The notes: generated by a model not told the origin, from the sequence alone. Positions 25,994 to 34,802 are shown, counted from the stretch's first letter. The stretch: 64,000 bases of DNA from Maribacter sp. HTCC2170 (GCF_000153165.2 NC_014472.1:431501-495500); one strand, 5' to 3'. Program-made: numbers and translations.

Positions 25994-26656
25994 ATGAAGT
26001 TAACAGGTGCATATTACTCCATACTTTTTCTTTTTATAACTTGTTTCTATGGACAGGCACAAAAGCAAAATCGGTTTCAAGGTGAAGTTGAAGCAATTCA
26101 AAAAAAGTATGATACACTTTGGAACCCCTCTAAAGAAACTATCGTATTTACGGGTAGTTCAAGTATTAGGTTATGGAAAGAATTGAATGATCTATTCCCA
26201 GATCATCAAATAGTGAATACAGGTTTTGGAGCATCATTGAGCACAGACTTACTGCACTATTGTAAAGAATTGGTCATAAACTTCAATCCGTATAGAGTCT
26301 TTATATATGAAGGCGACAATGATTTGGCATCAAAAAGAAAACCAAAAGAAATATTGACAACAACCAAAGAAATTGTCTCCAATATCTGGATGAACAATAA
26401 CAAGACGCAAATTATATTGATTTCTGCCAAACCAAGTATTACAAGGTGGTCATTAAAAAGAAAATACAAACGGCTAAACCGTAAATTCAAAAGGTTGGCA
26501 AAAAAAGAAGAACTGATACAATTTGTTGATGTTTGGAGTCCCATGTTGGAGGGCAAAAAAATAAATCAAGAATTATTTCTTGAAGACGGTTTACATATGA
26601 ATGCCAGAGGATATGAAATCTGGTATCCATTGATTAAGCCATTTGTTTTAAATTAA
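25994..26656 (+). CDS. Exported SGNH/GDSL-family hydrolase
   Basis: 220 aa with a signal peptide (about 1-22, ending CFYGQA). The four SGNH blocks are visible: block I FTGSSSIRLW (serine), block II NTGFGASLSTD (glycine), block III YEGDNDLAS (asparagine) and block V EDGLHMNARGYEIW (Asp and His). The family acts as acetylesterase or lipase on glycans and lipids. It is 3 nt from the upstream esterase and 22 nt from the GH20 gene, so the three are very likely one transcript. Confidence 0.87.
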   Translation: MKLTGAYYSILFLFITCFYGQAQKQNRFQGEVEAIQKKYDTLWNPSKETIVFTGSSSIRLWKELNDLFPDHQIVNTGFGASLSTDLLHYCKELVINFNPYRVFIYEGDNDLASKRKPKEILTTTKEIVSNIWMNNNKTQIILISAKPSITRWSLKRKYKRLNRKFKRLAKKEELIQFVDVWSPMLEGKKINQELFLEDGLHMNARGYEIWYPLIKPFVLN

Positions 26657-26678
26657 TCTATAAAAATTGAATTACAAT

Positions 26679-28295
26679 ATGATCAAAACAATCAGTACCA
26701 GAATCTTTGCCTTTTTATTTATTGCCGCTATTGTTTTTGCTTGTCAAGAAGAGAAAAAGAAAAGAATCAACTTTCCTCCTACCGATTTAGCAAAGCAAAG
26801 TCTAATTCCACAACCCTTAAAAGTAATCCCTACGAATAATGCATTTGGACTAGATCGTTACACGGCAATATATACTTCAAAAGATGAACAAGGATTTTCT
26901 GAAGTAGGAGCATTTTTAGCTGAAAAAATTAAGGCAAGATTAGATTTGGATCTTCCCGTTAACTCAAATAGTGATGAACCAGTAGAACGCATTATCTACA
27001 TCAATCAATCCGATAGTCTTGAATTGGATTCCCCCGAAGCGTATCAACTTTACATTACTCAAGATTCGGTAATATTGAATTCCAATACTGCGGAAGGCGC
27101 TTTTAGAGGCGTTCAAACGTTGCGGCAGATTATTCCTTTTGAGAGTAATGACACCTTGGCCGAACAGCGCATTTGGCCTATACCAACGGGTAAAATAACT
27201 GATAATCCAACTTTTGGGTTTAGGGGATCTATGCTTGATGTTGCTCGGCACTTCTTTAGTGTGGACGATGTTAAAAAATATATTGACCTATTGTCCTATT
27301 ACAAAATAAATGTACTGCATTTACATTTGACAGATGACCAAGGCTGGCGTATAGAAATTAAATCTTGGCCAAAATTGACCGAAGTTGGTGGTAGCACAGA
27401 AGTCGGTGGTGAGGCCGGCGGATTCTTCACCCAGGAAGATTATAAGGAAATCGTTTCATACGCGGCCAAACATTATATGACCATAATTCCTGAAGTAGAT
27501 ATGCCAGGCCATACCAACGCCGCATCGGTCTCATATCCATTTTTAAACGGTAATGGGAAAACGCCTAAGTTATACGAAGGAACCCATGTTGGGTTTAGCA
27601 CTTTCGATGCTCGAAAAGATACGGTCTATGCCTTTATTGACGATGTTGTACGTGAAATATCTGAAATTACGCCTGGACCTTATTTTCATATTGGAGGAGA
27701 CGAAAGTCATGTGACCAAAAAGAGCGATTACATTCATTTTGTTGAAAAAGTTGAAAAAATAGTGCAGAAACATGGAAAACAAATGATTGGATGGGATGAA
27801 GTTGCTTCCGCAAATATAGATTCCTCGTCTATTTCACAATATTGGTCCAATGGAAAAAATGCACAAAAGGCAGTTGACAGAGGCATGAAAGTAATCTTAT
27901 CACCAGCCAAAAAAGCCTATTTGGACATGAAATATGATTCTCTTACCAAACTCGGTCTAACATGGGCAGCTTACATTCCGGTTGACTCAGCATATGTTTG
28001 GACACCTGAGGAATATGAAGGAATTCCCATGGAAAACATTTTAGGAGTTGAAGCACCTCTTTGGTCCGAAACCATAAGTAATATTGATGAGCTTGAGCAG
28101 CTGGCTTTCCCACGGGTCATTGGGTATTCAGAATTAAGCTGGTCAATAAAAGAAAATAGAGATTGGGAAAAGTATAGAGAAAAATTAGCCGATCAAGCGC
28201 CATTTTTAGATTATATGAACGTAAAGTATTATGCTTCCCCTCTTATTGATTGGAAAAAAAGTAAATACACTTATAAAGAAATTATAAAGGATTAA
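26679..28295 (+). CDS. GH20 beta-N-acetylhexosaminidase, lipoprotein
   Basis: 538 aa from the ATG at 26679 (a TTG at 26667 would add four residues). The signal ends in a lipobox FIAAIVFAC. The N-terminal GH20b domain (about 60-175) precedes the barrel, with LHLHLTDDQGWRIEIKSWP and the catalytic Asp-Glu pair in FHIGGDESH near residue 341. It releases terminal GlcNAc or GalNAc from chitooligosaccharides, glycans or peptidoglycan fragments, using the substrate acetamido group. The companion deacetylases and peptidase make glycoprotein, chitin or peptidoglycan debris the likely food; no chitinase is in view. Confidence 0.93.
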   Translation: MIKTISTRIFAFLFIAAIVFACQEEKKKRINFPPTDLAKQSLIPQPLKVIPTNNAFGLDRYTAIYTSKDEQGFSEVGAFLAEKIKARLDLDLPVNSNSDEPVERIIYINQSDSLELDSPEAYQLYITQDSVILNSNTAEGAFRGVQTLRQIIPFESNDTLAEQRIWPIPTGKITDNPTFGFRGSMLDVARHFFSVDDVKKYIDLLSYYKINVLHLHLTDDQGWRIEIKSWPKLTEVGGSTEVGGEAGGFFTQEDYKEIVSYAAKHYMTIIPEVDMPGHTNAASVSYPFLNGNGKTPKLYEGTHVGFSTFDARKDTVYAFIDDVVREISEITPGPYFHIGGDESHVTKKSDYIHFVEKVEKIVQKHGKQMIGWDEVASANIDSSSISQYWSNGKNAQKAVDRGMKVILSPAKKAYLDMKYDSLTKLGLTWAAYIPVDSAYVWTPEEYEGIPMENILGVEAPLWSETISNIDELEQLAFPRVIGYSELSWSIKENRDWEKYREKLADQAPFLDYMNVKYYASPLIDWKKSKYTYKEIIKD

Positions 28296-28344
28296 ATAAC
28301 CAATCGCTCTTATGACTGAACACCATAATTGGGATTATAAAACC

Positions 28345-29850
28345 ATGAAAATGAAAAATATAGTTTTAGTATTTCTGCTATTGTTCGGAACGGTTTTCTA
28401 TGCTCAGGATACCATTCCCAAGGCAGAAATATCAACCACCATGCAAAGTGTGAATATTAATGGCAGAACCATTTATCTAACTGCACAAGCGGGTACATTC
28501 GAAGTTCGTGATGAGAATAACAAGCCTATTGCTCTAATGGGCCATACGTACTATTCAAAAGGAAGTGATAAAAAGGGATCAAGTAATAGGTCAAGACCTA
28601 TAGTATTTGCCTATAATGGAGGGCCTGGTTCTTCTTCATTCTGGTTACATATGGGAGTTTTGGGGCCAAAACGCATTGTTGTCAACGATCCTATAACGAC
28701 ACCAGCTGCACCTTATAAAATAAGCAATAACAATTATTCGATTTTGGATGTTGCCGACTTGGTTATGATCGATCCTGTTGGGACCGGATTAAGTGTACCC
28801 GTAGGTAAATCCAAATTCAAGGATTTTTGGGGCGTTGACCAAGACATAAGAAGTCTTTCATTATTCATTACCCAATTTTTAATTGAACATAACAGAATGA
28901 ATAGCCCTAAATATCTTTTAGGGGAGAGTTATGGTACTTTTAGGAATGCAGGGGTAATGAACAAACTTCTGAATCAAGGTATTGCGATGAATGGGGTAAT
29001 TATGGTTTCAGCAGTTTTTGATTTAAGAACTTTGTTGTTTCCTCCAAATGATGACTTGCCTTACATTGTGCATTTCCCAACCTACGCTGCTACTGCCTGG
29101 TACCATAATATGGTTGAAAATAAACCAGAAGATGTTTATACTTTTTTGGACGAGATAAGGGCATTTACCCAAAATGAATATACACCTGCTTTATTCAAAG
29201 GTGATCAAATCTCGGAAACAGAAAAAAATGAAATAGCATCGAAACTAGCAGCTTACACCGGAACATCCTCATCGTATTGGCTAAAGGCAGATTTAAGAGT
29301 GACCGCAAGCGAATTTTTTGCGGAATTCTTAAGGGATAAAGGTGAAATCGTAGGTCGCTTGGATTCAAGGTTTACTGGAATAAACCAAGACCTCATATCT
29401 CAAGAAGGTAGCCATGATCCTCAAAGCTCGGCAATTTCACCGGCGTACATCACTGGCTTTTTGGACTATTTGCACAGAAACCTCAAAGTAAGTAAAAAGC
29501 TAACTTATTCAATTACAGCAGGTCGCAGAAAAGGTTTTAAATGGGATTGGTCGCATGAAGGAAATAATCGATGGGGAACCCAAGCGGCCATAAATACCAG
29601 TATTGATATGGCCCAAGCCATGTCAAGAGATCCAAATATGAAAGTATTGATTCTTAATGGTATTTATGACATTGCCACGGTATTTTATGGTGTTGAACAT
29701 AGCATCAACCATATGGGCTTGACCAAAGAAATAAAAGATAATATCATTATGGAATATTATGAAGCTGGGCATATGATGTATACACATCAACCCTCATTGG
29801 TTAAATTCAAGAAAGATGTAGCTGATTTTATTAAGACCACTTCTAAATGA
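28345..29850 (+). CDS. Exported S10-family serine carboxypeptidase-like protein
   Basis: 501 aa from the ATG at 28345, where a normal signal peptide (KMKNIVLVFLLLFGTVFYAQ) begins; the frame extends to an ATG at 28312. The oxyanion region is AYNGGPGSSSFWLHMGVLGP, the nucleophile LLGESYGTFRN (about residue 201), the aspartate in LNGIYDIATV (about 434) and the histidine in YEAGHMMYTH. S10 enzymes trim C-terminal residues from peptides at acidic pH. It ends the hydrolase run that starts at 25130 and is followed by a bidirectional terminator. Confidence 0.9.
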   Translation: MKMKNIVLVFLLLFGTVFYAQDTIPKAEISTTMQSVNINGRTIYLTAQAGTFEVRDENNKPIALMGHTYYSKGSDKKGSSNRSRPIVFAYNGGPGSSSFWLHMGVLGPKRIVVNDPITTPAAPYKISNNNYSILDVADLVMIDPVGTGLSVPVGKSKFKDFWGVDQDIRSLSLFITQFLIEHNRMNSPKYLLGESYGTFRNAGVMNKLLNQGIAMNGVIMVSAVFDLRTLLFPPNDDLPYIVHFPTYAATAWYHNMVENKPEDVYTFLDEIRAFTQNEYTPALFKGDQISETEKNEIASKLAAYTGTSSSYWLKADLRVTASEFFAEFLRDKGEIVGRLDSRFTGINQDLISQEGSHDPQSSAISPAYITGFLDYLHRNLKVSKKLTYSITAGRRKGFKWDWSHEGNNRWGTQAAINTSIDMAQAMSRDPNMKVLILNGIYDIATVFYGVEHSINHMGLTKEIKDNIIMEYYEAGHMMYTHQPSLVKFKKDVADFIKTTSK

Positions 29851-29867
29851 TTCACTACCTATAAATC

Positions 29868-29905
29868 AAAAAACCCATAACTTTCGTTATGGGTTTTGCT
29901 TTTTT
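29868..29905. terminator. Bidirectional terminator between S10 peptidase and DUF5606 genes
   Basis: A perfect 12-bp stem (AAAACCCATAAC/GTTATGGGTTTT) with a 4-nt loop, T-rich on the plus side and A-rich on the other, so it can stop transcription from both convergent genes. Confidence 0.88.
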
Positions 29906-29916
29906 CAACTATAGGC

Positions 29917-30336
29917 TTATTCTTCTTCTTGGGAATCTTCAGAATCTTTAACAAATTCAGTAATTCCCTGATCATGTAAGAGGTTGTACCATTGGATAAC
30001 CTTCTTTATATCACTCGCATAAACACGATCCTCATCATAATTAGGTAATACCTCAAAAAAGTATTCTTCCAATTTAAGCTTATCATCTTTATGTCCAATT
30101 GAAGTTTTACCTCCCTTTTCTTTTACTTGGATTTTTTGAAAAACCTCTCCTAAAGGAATTTCCTCTTCCAAAGTATATATTGCTATTTCAGAAAGAACGC
30201 TCACATTACTTTGTGCACTAATGGTGATTCTTTTCTTATCTAACAAAGACTCCGCCACAAAACCTGAACGGGTTTGGGTCAGCAATTGATAAAGGCCGGG
30301 CTTACCACCAATCGACATAATTTTCTCTAAACTCAT
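29917..30336 (-). CDS. DUF5606 domain-containing protein
   Basis: 139 aa, cytoplasmic. The N-terminal half is the conserved DUF5606 core, LEKIMSIGGKPGLYQLLTQT followed by GFVAESLLDKKRITI, which looks like a small beta barrel. The C-terminus is acidic (KDSEDSQEEE). The function is unknown; in this window it is last in a run with peptide deformylase and RuvX on the minus strand, a plausible operon with a 55-nt gap to def. Confidence 0.85.
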   Translation of the reverse strand: MSLEKIMSIGGKPGLYQLLTQTRSGFVAESLLDKKRITISAQSNVSVLSEIAIYTLEEEIPLGEVFQKIQVKEKGGKTSIGHKDDKLKLEEYFFEVLPNYDEDRVYASDIKKVIQWYNLLHDQGITEFVKDSEDSQEEE

Positions 30337-30391
30337 ACTATAAAATTTTCAACCGCAAAGATGCTACATTTGCCTAAATAATCGGGCTTAT

Positions 30392-30982
30392 TTACCGGGC
30401 TTTTTTCATATTGGGAAAGCGCATGCGATAATCAGCATTTATTTTGCCTTTGGATATATTGGCCAATCTTCCTTTTAATAATCGTTTCTTAAGCGATGAT
30501 AGCTTATCCGTAAATAGAATACCTTCAATATGATCATATTCGTGCTGAATAATTCGAGCTAAAATACCATCGAAATTCTCAGTTTGTTTTTTGAAATTTT
30601 CATCAAAATACGTAATCGTGATTGTATCTTTACGCGTAACATCCTCACGAATCTCAGGGATGCTTAAACACCCTTCATTAAAAACCCAATCCTCACCGGT
30701 TTCTTCTTGCATTTTCGCATTAATGAACACTTTTTTAAATCCATCAAGATCCTTTCTTTCTTTCTCAGACAGCTCATCATCTTCGGCAAAAGGAGTGGCA
30801 TCTACCAAAAACAATCTAACAGGTAGGCCAATTTGTGGTGCAGCCAAACCAACGCCACTCGCATTATACATGGTCTCCCACATATTCTCTATGAGCTCGT
30901 CAAGTTTAGGTAAATTCTTTTCAATTTCCTTTCCTACCTTTCGCAGTACTGGATCGCCATAAGCGACAATTGGTAAAACCAT
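30392..30982 (-). CDS. def: Peptide deformylase
   Basis: 196 aa. It removes the formyl group from the N-terminal methionine of nascent proteins using Fe2+ or another divalent metal. The three motifs are present: GVGLAAPQ (43-50), EGCLS (about 126-130, metal-binding cysteine) and QHEYDH (about 167-172, two metal-binding histidines and the catalytic glutamate). An insertion between motifs 1 and 2 (AEDDELSEKERKDLDGF) is common in Bacteroidota enzymes. It starts directly after the RuvX stop, so the two are co-transcribed. Confidence 0.96.
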   Translation of the reverse strand: MVLPIVAYGDPVLRKVGKEIEKNLPKLDELIENMWETMYNASGVGLAAPQIGLPVRLFLVDATPFAEDDELSEKERKDLDGFKKVFINAKMQEETGEDWVFNEGCLSIPEIREDVTRKDTITITYFDENFKKQTENFDGILARIIQHEYDHIEGILFTDKLSSLKKRLLKGRLANISKGKINADYRMRFPNMKKAR

Positions 30983-31393
30983 CTATTTTTTATTTAAATA
31001 CGCCTGTAAAATCAGGGTTGCACTTATTTCATCTACAAGCGCTTTATTCTTGCGTTGCTTTTTTTTGATACCGCCATCAATCATTGATTGAAATGCCATT
31101 TTAGAGGTAAAACGCTCATCTTGCCTTTCAATGGGAATTTCAATGAATGTTCTTCCTAAATGCTTTAAGAAAGGCTTTATCAATTCTTCCGCTTGGGAAG
31201 GTGTATAGTCCATTTGTCTGGGTTCACCTACAACAAATTTCTCTACATTTTCCTCAGAAACATACTTTTTCAAAAAACTTATGAGTTCAACTGTCTTTAC
31301 AGTGGTAAGTCCTGAGGCAATTAACTGCAATTCATCTGTTACAGCAATCCCCGTACGTACTTTTCCATAGTCTAAAGCGACAATTCGACCCAA
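30983..31393 (-). CDS. ruvX: Holliday junction resolvase-like protein RuvX (YqgF)
   Basis: 136 aa from a TTG at 31393. The frame runs on to a TTG at 31453, but no ATG is available, family members begin with GRIVALDYGKVRTG, and a TATTTTTG -7 box lies between the two TTG codons. The RNase H-like fold shows ALDYGKVRTGIAVTD with the catalytic aspartate, the GEPRQMD block, DERFTSKMA with a second acidic residue and KALVDEISATLIL with the third. Proposed roles are pre-16S rRNA 5'-end processing and recombination. Confidence 0.9.
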   Translation of the reverse strand: MGRIVALDYGKVRTGIAVTDELQLIASGLTTVKTVELISFLKKYVSEENVEKFVVGEPRQMDYTPSQAEELIKPFLKHLGRTFIEIPIERQDERFTSKMAFQSMIDGGIKKKQRKNKALVDEISATLILQAYLNKK

Positions 31394-31407
31394 TTTTAAT
31401 TTTTTGG

Positions 31408-31415
31408 CAAAAATA
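31408..31415 (-). promoter_or_regulatory. Candidate -7 box (TATTTTTG) for ruvX-def
   Basis: The minus-strand TATTTTTG fits TANNTTTG and lies 14 nt upstream of the TTG chosen as the ruvX start. No -33 TTG at the expected distance. It supports the short start more than it defines a promoter. Confidence 0.33.
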
Positions 31416-31469
31416 AACCATAAATTGTTATAACTATAAAAACACAAGATCAATTAGGTCTTAAGCCCC

Positions 31470-31477
31470 TATATTTG
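31470..31477 (+). promoter_or_regulatory. Candidate -7 box (TATATTTG) for dapD
   Basis: TATATTTG matches TANNTTTG exactly and ends 20 nt before the dapD ATG. A TTG at 31425 is too far away to be its -33 box. Confidence 0.4.
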
Positions 31478-31497
31478 TCAAAATTTTAAGAAATAAA

Positions 31498-32313
31498 ATG
31501 ACTGAACTTAGACAGACCATTGAAAAAGCATGGGATAATAGAGAACTATTGAAAGATGCCACAACCCAAGATGCGATTCGAAAAGTTATTGATTTACTGG
31601 ACGCAGGTGAACTTCGTTGTGCTGAACCTAGTGAAAAAGGTTGGCAAATAAACGAATGGGTTAAAAAAGGAGTGGTACTCTACTTTCCTATTCAAAAAAT
31701 GGAAACTTTGGAAGCAGGCATTTTTGAGTACCATGATAAAATTCCGCTTAAGAAAGGTTATAAAGAAAAGGGTATTAGGGTTGTTCCACATGCCGTGGCT
31801 AGACATGGAGCATATATATCTTCAGGGACTATCCTTATGCCCAGTTATGTAAACATTGGAGCATATGTTGATGAAGGTACTATGGTCGATACTTGGGCAA
31901 CCGTTGGTAGCTGCGCGCAAATTGGAAAAAACGTACACCTAAGCGGTGGTGTTGGTATTGGCGGAGTGTTAGAACCTTTACAAGCTGCCCCGGTAATCAT
32001 TGAAGACAATGTATTTGTTGGTTCAAGATGCATTGTTGTTGAAGGGGTTAGGGTTGAAAAAGAAGCGGTACTAGGAGCGAATGTAGTTCTTACAGCATCA
32101 ACAAAGATCATAGATGTTACAGGAGACACTCCTGTTGAAAGAAAAGGTTTGGTACCATCTAGATCAGTGGTTATTCCTGGTAGTTATACCAAAAGTTTCC
32201 CTGCTGGTGACTACCAAGTTCCTTGTGCGTTGATAATAGGAACAAGAAAAGAAAGTACGAATAAAAAAACTTCATTGAACGACGCTCTGCGTGAATATGA
32301 CGTAGCTGTATAA
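31498..32313 (+). CDS. dapD: 2,3,4,5-tetrahydropyridine-2,6-dicarboxylate N-succinyltransferase
   Basis: 271 aa, the full length of the family. It transfers succinate from succinyl-CoA in the diaminopimelate/lysine pathway. The N-terminal helical domain (1-100) has RCAEPSEKGWQINEWVKKGV; the left-handed beta helix shows hexapeptide turns around YVNIGAYVDEGTMVDTWATV and AQIGKNVHLSGGVGIGGVLE, then VGSRCIVVEGV. Its use implies the succinylase branch of DAP synthesis. It stands alone with its own terminator; lysA, the last enzyme of the pathway, lies at 55.6 kb. Confidence 0.97.
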   Translation: MTELRQTIEKAWDNRELLKDATTQDAIRKVIDLLDAGELRCAEPSEKGWQINEWVKKGVVLYFPIQKMETLEAGIFEYHDKIPLKKGYKEKGIRVVPHAVARHGAYISSGTILMPSYVNIGAYVDEGTMVDTWATVGSCAQIGKNVHLSGGVGIGGVLEPLQAAPVIIEDNVFVGSRCIVVEGVRVEKEAVLGANVVLTASTKIIDVTGDTPVERKGLVPSRSVVIPGSYTKSFPAGDYQVPCALIIGTRKESTNKKTSLNDALREYDVAV

Positions 32314-32343
32314 GACTTCAAAACATATTATCCATAAGAAATG

Positions 32344-32370
32344 AAAACCCTATTTAACAGTAGGGTTTTT
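32344..32370 (+). terminator. Terminator of dapD
   Basis: A 9-bp stem (AAAACCCTA/TAGGGTTTT) with an 8-nt loop, closed by T residues, starts 31 nt after the dapD stop. The remaining DNA up to 32521 is AT-rich and contains an imperfect AATTGG/CCAATT inverted repeat near 32490-32511. Confidence 0.8.
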
Positions 32371-32521
32371 GCTTATCATCTTGTTAGTTAATAGAATGGC
32401 TATTACAAGATATATTAAAAAAAGAACATTGTAAGAATTTTACATCAATTATATACTTTTTTGCTTTTTTTTCTGTTAATAACAAACACAATTGGTTTAA
32501 CCTGCCAATTAATTTATACGT

Positions 32522-33319
32522 ATGCCCCAAGGAAAAGAAAAATTATCAGCGCTTATCATAACCTACAATGAAATGGGTTACATTGAAAAATGTATTGAAT
32601 CTGTTTCATTTGCAGATGAAATAATAGTGGTTGATTCATATAGTACGGATGGTACATATGAGTACCTATTGAATCACCCGAAGGTTAGGGTCATTCAAAA
32701 TCCGTTCAAAAACTTTACGGCTCAAAAATCCTTTACTTTAAAACAAGCAAATAACGACTGGGTCTTATTTTTGGATGCTGATGAAATTGTTCCCGCTAAT
32801 CTTCAGAATGAAATAAGCAATACAATCAAAAGCAGCCCTAAACATGTAGCATATTGGTTTTATAGAAAATTCATGTTCCAGAATGAAAGGTTACGTTTTA
32901 GTGGCTGGCAGACCGATAAGAATTACAGGTTGTTCAGAAAAAGTAAGGTGAACTTTTCAGATAAAAGAATTGTCCATGAAACTTTGGACATTGACGGAAC
33001 AACGGGAAAATTCAAAAATAAGCTTACACATTTCTGTTACAAGAATTATGAAACGTACAAAAACAAAATGTTGATGTACGGTAGGTTAAAGGCAAAGGAA
33101 GCACATAACAAAGATAATCGCTTCAGTTATGCGCTTTTATTAATTAAACCTATGTGGAAATTCTTCAATGGTTATGTAATTAGACTTGGCTTTCTTGATG
33201 GCATCAAAGGAATTACGATTTGCCATTTAGATGCATTATGCGATCTTGAAAGGTATCGTGAACTTCAGCGGTTAGAGAGAGAAGAACAATGGTCTACGGT
33301 GTTCAAAACCATGCCATAG
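32522..33319 (+). CDS. WaaE/KdtX-type GT2 glycosyltransferase (LPS core)
   Basis: 265 aa, soluble. The GT2 start is LSALIITYNEMGYIEKCIES, followed by EIIVVDSYSTDGT and the DxD metal motif in WVLFLDADEI (about residue 92). The C-terminal signature SGWQTDKNYRLFRKSKVNFS, then HETLDIDG, matches the WaaE/KdtX (beta-1,4-glucosyltransferase-like) group that modifies the inner core of LPS. The same domain, clearly paralogous, forms the C-terminal half of the fusion protein at 35.5-37.3 kb. It opens the phosphodiester-decoration locus. Confidence 0.9.
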   Translation: MPQGKEKLSALIITYNEMGYIEKCIESVSFADEIIVVDSYSTDGTYEYLLNHPKVRVIQNPFKNFTAQKSFTLKQANNDWVLFLDADEIVPANLQNEISNTIKSSPKHVAYWFYRKFMFQNERLRFSGWQTDKNYRLFRKSKVNFSDKRIVHETLDIDGTTGKFKNKLTHFCYKNYETYKNKMLMYGRLKAKEAHNKDNRFSYALLLIKPMWKFFNGYVIRLGFLDGIKGITICHLDALCDLERYRELQRLEREEQWSTVFKTMP

Positions 33320-33383
33320 CATCATTTTTCTTAACAAAACTTCAGTACTTAAACTTCAAATTTTTTTTAGTGCTATAAAATGG

Positions 33384-33391
33384 TAGGTTTG
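33384..33391 (+). promoter_or_regulatory. Candidate -7 box (TAGGTTTG) for the LicD gene
   Basis: TAGGTTTG matches TANNTTTG and lies 40 nt before the ATG. Only a T-run, not TTTG, stands at the -33 distance. Confidence 0.3.
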
Positions 33392-33431
33392 CAAAGCGGG
33401 TTAACGACCCCATATAAAGCAAATTCTCATT

Positions 33432-34016
33432 ATGGCCTATGATATTACCCTTGAAGGGAAAAACCTGGTTCAGGCAGAAAAACTCTTGATTGATGTTATT
33501 TCGATTTTTGAAACCTGCAAAATTGAATATTGGTTAGAGGGCGGCACTTTGTTGGGAATTAGACGGGAGGAGAGACTTTTACCATGGGACAATGACCTTG
33601 ATATTTCAATTCATGAAAAAGAAGGTAATAAGTTAGCTCCCCTTTTAAAAACATTAAAAGAAAAAGGGTTTAGAGTACGCACACGAGTATTTCAACAAGA
33701 CTCAGATGTTTTTAAAAAAGGTGACCTTAGAATGATCAAGATTCGTACAAAGCGTTTTTTCGGATTGTTAAAAGGCAATGTTTGCCTAGATGTTTTTATC
33801 AAATACACCCATGATCAAAAAACGTACTGGGAAATAGACAATAAAACCAAAAATGTTCCCTCAAAGTTTTATACTTCTTTCAAAACAATTAAGTTCAAAG
33901 GAAAGTTTTACATCATTCCAGAATTGACTGATGACTATCTAACCTATCGTTATGGTGTTTGGCAAACTCCAGTAAAAGACTGGGATACATCAAAGGATGA
34001 TAAGGCCTTGAACTAA
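33432..34016 (+). CDS. LicD-family phosphotransferase
   Basis: 194 aa, soluble. The LicD/nucleotidyltransferase-fold signature is complete: EYWLEGGTLLGIRREERLLP, then WDNDLDISIHE with the DxD metal-binding aspartates. LicD proteins transfer phosphocholine or a comparable phospho-group from a CDP-linked donor to sugars of LPS or teichoic acid. The neighbours supply two cytidylyltransferase-like enzymes for making such a donor. Its stop codon overlaps that of the convergent cytidylyltransferase gene (CTAA). The phosphorylated group transferred cannot be decided from sequence. Confidence 0.86.
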   Translation: MAYDITLEGKNLVQAEKLLIDVISIFETCKIEYWLEGGTLLGIRREERLLPWDNDLDISIHEKEGNKLAPLLKTLKEKGFRVRTRVFQQDSDVFKKGDLRMIKIRTKRFFGLLKGNVCLDVFIKYTHDQKTYWEIDNKTKNVPSKFYTSFKTIKFKGKFYIIPELTDDYLTYRYGVWQTPVKDWDTSKDDKALN

Positions 34017-34627
34017 TCCTTTTTAATATTTAATTTTAAAGCCTCTTTTAAAATAGTACTACTCACATTTGCGGTATACGTAAAATACTCCATCGCACAA
34101 CTTACTTTTGGGTACCTCCCTCTCCAATCATCACCGACAGAAATTGCATCTATTTTATAGGAATCAACTATTTTTTGCTTGTTCTTATCTTCTTGTGGAA
34201 TTACCTCATCAACCAGTCCAATTGACTGTACTACTTTTATTCTTTCATGAAATGGGATGACAGGCTTTTTACCTTTTTCCCTTTCAATTAATTCATCGGT
34301 AGAAACTCCCACAATCAAATAATCACAAAGCTCTTTGGATTTGATCAATATATTCAAATGACCAAAATGAAAAATATCAAATGCACCTGAAGTGTACATT
34401 CTATTATACTTTGATCTATGATTTGGCTTTGCAACAATTTTAAACCCATCAATCGCTATTTCCCATTTCTTACCAGAAACATTTGTATATAAATAGTCAA
34501 TGATTTGTGGAATCTCATTCTCATTATTCAATGTTTTGGATACTAGCACTATACCTTTGACTGAATGCTCAGCAATTCTCCAGTTTTTGTACTTGCTATT
34601 TAATTTATTCAAATCTAAATCTACCAT
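34013..34627 (-). CDS. TagD-like cytidylyltransferase with N-terminal extension
   Basis: 204 aa. The catalytic domain occupies residues about 68-200: RMYTSGAFDIFHFGHLNILI with the HxGH nucleotidyl-transfer motif, VGVSTDELI, GDDWRGRY and an ANVSSTILK end in place of the usual RTxxISTT. This is the glycerol-3-phosphate or choline-phosphate cytidylyltransferase type, making CDP-linked donors. The first 67 residues are not part of that domain and I do not recognise them. It is the only minus-strand gene in the locus and converges on licD. Confidence 0.84.
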   Translation of the reverse strand: MVDLDLNKLNSKYKNWRIAEHSVKGIVLVSKTLNNENEIPQIIDYLYTNVSGKKWEIAIDGFKIVAKPNHRSKYNRMYTSGAFDIFHFGHLNILIKSKELCDYLIVGVSTDELIEREKGKKPVIPFHERIKVVQSIGLVDEVIPQEDKNKQKIVDSYKIDAISVGDDWRGRYPKVSCAMEYFTYTANVSSTILKEALKLNIKKD

Positions 34628-34649
34628 ATACCATTTCGTAAATTGTTGG

Positions 34650-34657
34650 CAAAACTA
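34650..34657 (-). promoter_or_regulatory. Candidate -7 box (TAGTTTTG) for the cytidylyltransferase gene
   Basis: The minus-strand TAGTTTTG fits TANNTTTG and ends 22 nt upstream of the ATG. No convincing -33 box. Confidence 0.33.
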
Positions 34658-34743
34658 CAAAATCAAAAACAACTTGAATTTATTTGAATCCCTCCAATAC
34701 TGTTAGGGCGGTTTTTATGAATTAAGAATTTAAATAAAACAAG

Positions 34744-34751
34744 TAACTTTG
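34744..34751 (+). promoter_or_regulatory. Candidate -7 box (TAACTTTG) for the LicC-like gene
   Basis: TAACTTTG fits TANNTTTG and lies 51 nt before the ATG at 34803. It is the only plus-strand candidate in the 175-nt gap between the divergent genes; no -33 TTG at standard spacing. Confidence 0.35.
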
Positions 34752-34802
34752 CTGCTACCAAGGTTCTTCTTCACAAAGACAACCTAGTATTAATCACAAC
34801 TT

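Noticed and set aside
32489-32511. AATTGG/CCAATT hairpin upstream of the WaaE-like gene
   Set aside because: Six base pairs in AT-rich DNA with no T tract; expected by chance and not clearly a terminator or operator.
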